From: Bryobacterales bacterium
Lineage (GTDB): Bacteria; Acidobacteriota; Terriglobia; Bryobacterales; Bryobacteraceae
Direction of reading: 5' to 3'
NCBI GenBank assembly: GCA_020854055.1
Contig: JADZGD010000149.1
Location: 24,421-88,420, forward strand
Length of the DNA stretch: 64,000 bases
The notes below the pieces were generated by a model that was given only the letters and a program-made list of their open reading frames with translations, had not been told where the DNA came from and ran no database searches. The translations under genes were made by a program, and so were the position numbers. Below are positions 60,910 to 64,000 of the stretch, one piece after another (within the stretch, counting starts at the first letter, position 1; each line of letters begins with the position of its first letter).

Positions 60910-63579
60910 ATGCGCTTTCGGCCCTCTGTTTTCTCAATTGCTCTTTCCTTCCTGACGGTGCTGCCGGTGGGGGCGGCAAACTTCCATGACGTCGTGATCG
61001 AGACCGGCGCCCGGGCCGGGGAGGTAGAGCGCAATGTGGCGCAGTTGCTGGCCGAGCGTATTTCCAGGCCGGCGGGAATTGCGGTGAGGGTTGAGAGCGA
61101 GGGTTCAGCGGTTAAGGCCGCCCCGGGCGAACTACTCATCCTGTTGGGTATGCCCGAGCATCATCGGGCTTTGGCGCGCGCGTTGGACGACTTGAACATT
61201 CCCAAGCTCACGTGGCTGGAACCGGGGGCCGAGGGATTCGTTCTTCAATCCGCCCGGCGTGGCGAGCGGACGGTGCTGGTGGCCGCGGGGATCGATCCGC
61301 GCGGTGTGCTCTATGCGGCGGGCGAGATTCTGCGGCGGATGACGATGGCGGAGGGGTCATTCGATCTCCCGGAACAGTTGCGGGTGCGGACGGCGCCGGC
61401 GTTTGAGGTTCGCGGGACGCAGTTCGGGCAGAGTTCGGTCGCGTTGACGCGCGGCAAGGTTCGGCGATGGACGTTTGAGGACCGCCGCCGGGCGATTCTC
61501 GATTTTGCGCTGGCAGGTTTGAACACCATGGAGGTCGGCGCAGGGGCCAAGGCGGACGATGAGACGTACCGGTTGTTGAAGTCGTTCGGCTTGAAGACTT
61601 TGGTGCACTACGGCCCAAACACCGGAAGCGGTCCGAAGGAGTGGCAGGCGACTGAATCGATCGGGCGCGGCGGTTACCTGTGCCCCAGCGTTCCGGCGGC
61701 GCGCGAGGCGCTGCTGGCCAGGTGCGAAGAGACGTTTCGCAACGCGCACCCGGTGGATTACGTACGTTTCGTCGGCGGTGATGGGGGCGGCTGCGAGTGC
61801 GACCGGTGCAAGCCCTATGGGTTAACCTATATCCGGCTCTGCGCGGACATGGCGAAAATCATTCTCCGGTATCATCCGGCGACGCAGTTTTTCGCCACCA
61901 ACCAGAAGTTCGACAACGACGACGATACGGCGATCTTCGATTACCTGCGGCGGCAGCCGGTTTCGTGGCTGCGGGCGTTCGCCTACGGGCCGGGCTCGGA
62001 TGCGATGAGCTGGCAACCGGGCCACCGCCAGACGCACCGCATGGACCTGTTCCGCTATCCGGGCTTTGGACCCTACGACCGGTATCTCAAAGAGATCCTG
62101 CACCAGTTGCCGGGCGACGTGGACATCGTCTTCTTCAATGAGTTGACACACTGGCGGTATTCGCAGAATGGCTACATTCAGGCCTATCCGCGCGCCGACC
62201 GCAATGGCGACCGTCCGCCGCACTGGAACGATTTTCTTTACCGGCGGCGGCCCGATCCCGCGCTGACGATGGTGTATGACCGGCTGACGTTCTTCGCCTG
62301 GCCGCGCTACTACCACTGGGTGTTCGGGCAGACCATGCGTTATGGCATCGGGGACGTGACTCATTCCAGCGGCACACAGGATCACTTCAACCAATGGATG
62401 TGGCAGCGGCTGATGTGGGCTCCGCTGACTTCGCTGGACGATGTGATGGCCGAGTATGCGCGGACATGGTTCGGGCGTGAGGCCGCTCCCGAAATGGCGC
62501 GGGCGATCCTGCAACTGGAAGAAAACCTGGCCGCGAAGCCGGGCGTGCCTACGGAGAAGAAAGAGGGGTTCGACCGCTACTACCGGCTGGTGCGTGACGC
62601 CGGGGCGAAGATGCCGGCATGGCGCATGAAGAACGACTGGCTGTGGCGCGAGTACATGCAGAAAGCCGCGCTCGATAAACACATTCAACTGAGCGTCCGG
62701 CAGCAGGCGGCTTTGCGCGAACGGATAGAGAAGGTGGCAGCGGCATCGCCAACCGATACGGCGATCCGGGGCGCGCTCACCTGGTTCGGCGAGTTGCGGC
62801 CATCGCCGGAGATGAAGCGGCTGGAGGCGGAGGCAGCGCGGTTGGGTGAGGAGAGTAACCGGCTGAATGGAGTGCGCAGCGAGGGCATCTTCAACCTTCA
62901 GCATGATTTTGTGGGGCTCGGGTGGTACAAACGCCAGCTTGAGCGGGCGCTGGCGGCGAAAGGCGAACGGCGGGCCGAACTGCTGCACATGATCACCAAC
63001 TACACCGATGCGGGCGAGGGCGGGTTTTACGATGCGGGCGGTACGCTCGACCGCGCCCCGCATATCACCGCCGGATATCCGTATGACTTCGGACAGCCCA
63101 TTGTTCCGGACATGCTGTGGGAGGGCAACCTGCCCAGCCAGCGGATGATGCACTACACCCAGGATGAAGACCAGGGGGTGACGCTGCGCTATCGCGGGTT
63201 GGATGGGAACGCGGAGTACCGCATTCGTTTCACGCTGGTTCGCCCGGCTTACCAGGAGCGTTACGCGATGCGGATGAACCAGAAGACCGAGACGATTTAC
63301 GCGGGTGGCCTGGTGCTGGCGAAGGATCTGGCGGTGCCGCTGAAGATGAGCGACTACTTTACCTTCGACATCCCCAGGGGGGCGATTCGCAATGGCGAGT
63401 TGGAGATTCGTTTCGAGCGCGCGGCGGATGTGGCGCGAGGTTCGCGGGTGGAACGCGAGCAGTGGCGCAACTCGGGTGGCTGGGGCACGCTGATGTCGGA
63501 AGCGTGGCTGATGAAGAAACCGCGGCCGGCGGCGCGGCTCAGATCTGTTCGAAGTAGCGCTTCCTCTCCCAATCGGTGA
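60910..63579 (+). CDS. Large secreted glycosidase-like protein (889 aa), alpha-glucuronidase/DUF4838-like
   Basis: The start MRFRPSVFSIALSFLTVLPV is a signal peptide. The N-terminal about 150 residues resemble the GH20-type beta-alpha domain (VLVAAGIDPRGVLYAAGEILRRM). FVGGDGGGCECDRCKPYG is the Cys-paired motif seen in DUF4838/GH-like barrels. The catalytic part continues to about 600, and a beta-sandwich (ETIYAGGLVLAKDLAVPLKM...) ends it. Exact family is uncertain. ATG 60910 is used because the longer start (60844) lacks a signal peptide. Its 3' end overlaps the convergent glutamine synthetase by 41 bp. Confidence 0.75.
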   Translation: MRFRPSVFSIALSFLTVLPVGAANFHDVVIETGARAGEVERNVAQLLAERISRPAGIAVRVESEGSAVKAAPGELLILLGMPEHHRALARALDDLNIPKLTWLEPGAEGFVLQSARRGERTVLVAAGIDPRGVLYAAGEILRRMTMAEGSFDLPEQLRVRTAPAFEVRGTQFGQSSVALTRGKVRRWTFEDRRRAILDFALAGLNTMEVGAGAKADDETYRLLKSFGLKTLVHYGPNTGSGPKEWQATESIGRGGYLCPSVPAAREALLARCEETFRNAHPVDYVRFVGGDGGGCECDRCKPYGLTYIRLCADMAKIILRYHPATQFFATNQKFDNDDDTAIFDYLRRQPVSWLRAFAYGPGSDAMSWQPGHRQTHRMDLFRYPGFGPYDRYLKEILHQLPGDVDIVFFNELTHWRYSQNGYIQAYPRADRNGDRPPHWNDFLYRRRPDPALTMVYDRLTFFAWPRYYHWVFGQTMRYGIGDVTHSSGTQDHFNQWMWQRLMWAPLTSLDDVMAEYARTWFGREAAPEMARAILQLEENLAAKPGVPTEKKEGFDRYYRLVRDAGAKMPAWRMKNDWLWREYMQKAALDKHIQLSVRQQAALRERIEKVAAASPTDTAIRGALTWFGELRPSPEMKRLEAEAARLGEESNRLNGVRSEGIFNLQHDFVGLGWYKRQLERALAAKGERRAELLHMITNYTDAGEGGFYDAGGTLDRAPHITAGYPYDFGQPIVPDMLWEGNLPSQRMMHYTQDEDQGVTLRYRGLDGNAEYRIRFTLVRPAYQERYAMRMNQKTETIYAGGLVLAKDLAVPLKMSDYFTFDIPRGAIRNGELEIRFERAADVARGSRVEREQWRNSGGWGTLMSEAWLMKKPRPAARLRSVRSSASSPNR

Positions 63580-64000
63580 CAGCGTGGTTGTAGGCGTCCT
63601 GCTCCACCTCATAGAAATGCGTGTAGTGGCGGGCAACGGCTGGGCCAAGCGACTGGCCGACGAATTCGCTCGAGGCAAACAGGCGGATGGCTTCACCTAG
63701 CGATCGAGGCACGGCGGGCAGCGCCTGGGCCGCATAGACATCACCCTCAAAGATGGGCGGCGGCTCGATCTTGCGGGCGATGCCATCCAGCCCGGAAGCC
63801 AGCGCCGCGGTGAAGGCGAGATAGGGGTTGCAGTCGGCTCCGGGAATGCGGCACTCGATGCGCAGCGCGGGGCCGCGGCCGAGAACGCGGAAACTGGCGG
63901 TGCGGTTGTCGTAGCTCCAGGCAAGTCTGGTCGGGGCCCAGGAACCGGATTGGAAACGTTTGTAGGAATTCACGGTGGGCGCGTAGAAGACCATGAATTC
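63539..64000 (-). CDS. Glutamine synthetase family protein, C-terminal part (truncated by window)
   Basis: The frame is open at the window edge, so the N-terminus lies beyond 64000. NSYKRFQSGSWAPTRLAW, NRTASFRV and RIECRIPGADCNPYLAFTA are conserved motifs of the class III/GlnA catalytic domain. The gap YDNRTASFRVLG and RRSLGEAIRLFASSEFVGQ... fits gamma-glutamylputrescine or GlnT-like synthetases rather than assimilation GlnA. Product: an ATP-dependent ligase of glutamate to an amine. It overlaps the convergent glycosidase-like gene. Confidence 0.9.
   Translation of the reverse strand, partial: EFMVFYAPTVNSYKRFQSGSWAPTRLAWSYDNRTASFRVLGRGPALRIECRIPGADCNPYLAFTAALASGLDGIARKIEPPPIFEGDVYAAQALPAVPRSLGEAIRLFASSEFVGQSLGPAVARHYTHFYEVEQDAYNHAVTDWERKRYFEQI

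Noticed and set aside
61822..63696. 624-codon open frame on the minus strand
   Set aside because: It is the antisense of the secreted glycosidase-like gene, a typical high-G+C shadow with Pro/Arg/His-rich text and no domain.
1..64000. CRISPR array, tRNA, rRNA, insertion sequences
   Set aside because: No regularly spaced repeats, cloverleaf sequences, rRNA-like stretches or transposase genes were found in the intergenic regions.

Overview
The window looks like chromosomal DNA of an Acidobacteriota member, most plausibly of the Solibacter/Bryobacter group. This is inferred from protein character, not from any marker RNA gene, because none is present. The clues are two secreted VWFA proteins of the type abundant in Acidobacteria (532-1674, 37527-38552), a Gram-negative lipid A enzyme (KdtA-LpxK fusion), many Tat- or Sec-exported glycan-processing and sugar-isomerase proteins, a sulfatase, and G+C of roughly 60-67% in the samples I counted. 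I saw no rRNA, tRNA, CRISPR array, insertion sequence or replication origin.

Layout. 1-8.3 kb holds cellular genes: a rhomboid protease (truncated by the window edge), a VWFA protein, a receiver-only response regulator that lacks the phospho-acceptor Asp, a GH3 N-acetylhexosaminidase, a UPF0173 hydrolase, an O6-alkylguanine methyltransferase, the KdtA-LpxK fusion and a secreted unknown. 8.3-24.6 kb is a single minus-strand block of phage morphogenesis genes in canonical order: small terminase-like protein, large terminase, portal, scaffold, coat, connectors, tail tube, tail chaperone with a -1 frameshift, very short tape measure, two distal-tail-like paralogues, a tail hub/fibre of 1286 aa and a terminal 889-aa protein. 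No integrase, repressor, replication or lysis gene accompanies it, so it resembles a domesticated phage or a gene-transfer-agent-like element. It is the most interesting object in the window.

24.9-42.3 kb carries an HGSNAT-like membrane protein, a beta-propeller sugar enzyme, prephenate dehydratase, a UbiX-like flavin prenyltransferase, a HTH/S24-like regulator with candidate operators, a tiny secreted CxxC peptide, a sugar isomerase/dehydrogenase pair, an ABC-2 exporter with a lipoprotein, a 2Fe-2S ferredoxin, an S24 peptidase without HTH, a KDG-type kinase, a secreted RidA-like protein and a sulfatase. 42.4-45.9 kb is the vitamin B6 locus: a MocR/PdxR-type regulator, pdxS and pdxT, followed by a low-molecular-weight phosphatase-like gene.

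46-54.8 kb holds a Cys-rich micro-ORF, a polytopic membrane protein, an M20 peptidase, a degenerate UvrC-like protein, an ABC-2 exporter pair, a sugar-family MFS permease and a sialidase-like propeller. 55-63.6 kb looks like a catabolic island: MlrC-like M81 protein, class-III aminotransferase, sugar isomerase, SelA-like PLP enzyme, a split DMT transporter and an 889-aa secreted glycosidase-like protein. The window ends inside a glutamine-synthetase-family gene.

Genes are tightly packed. Several convergent pairs overlap at their 3' ends, so few classical terminators are expected. Most functional calls rest on motif recognition from the translated sequence. No database search was possible.
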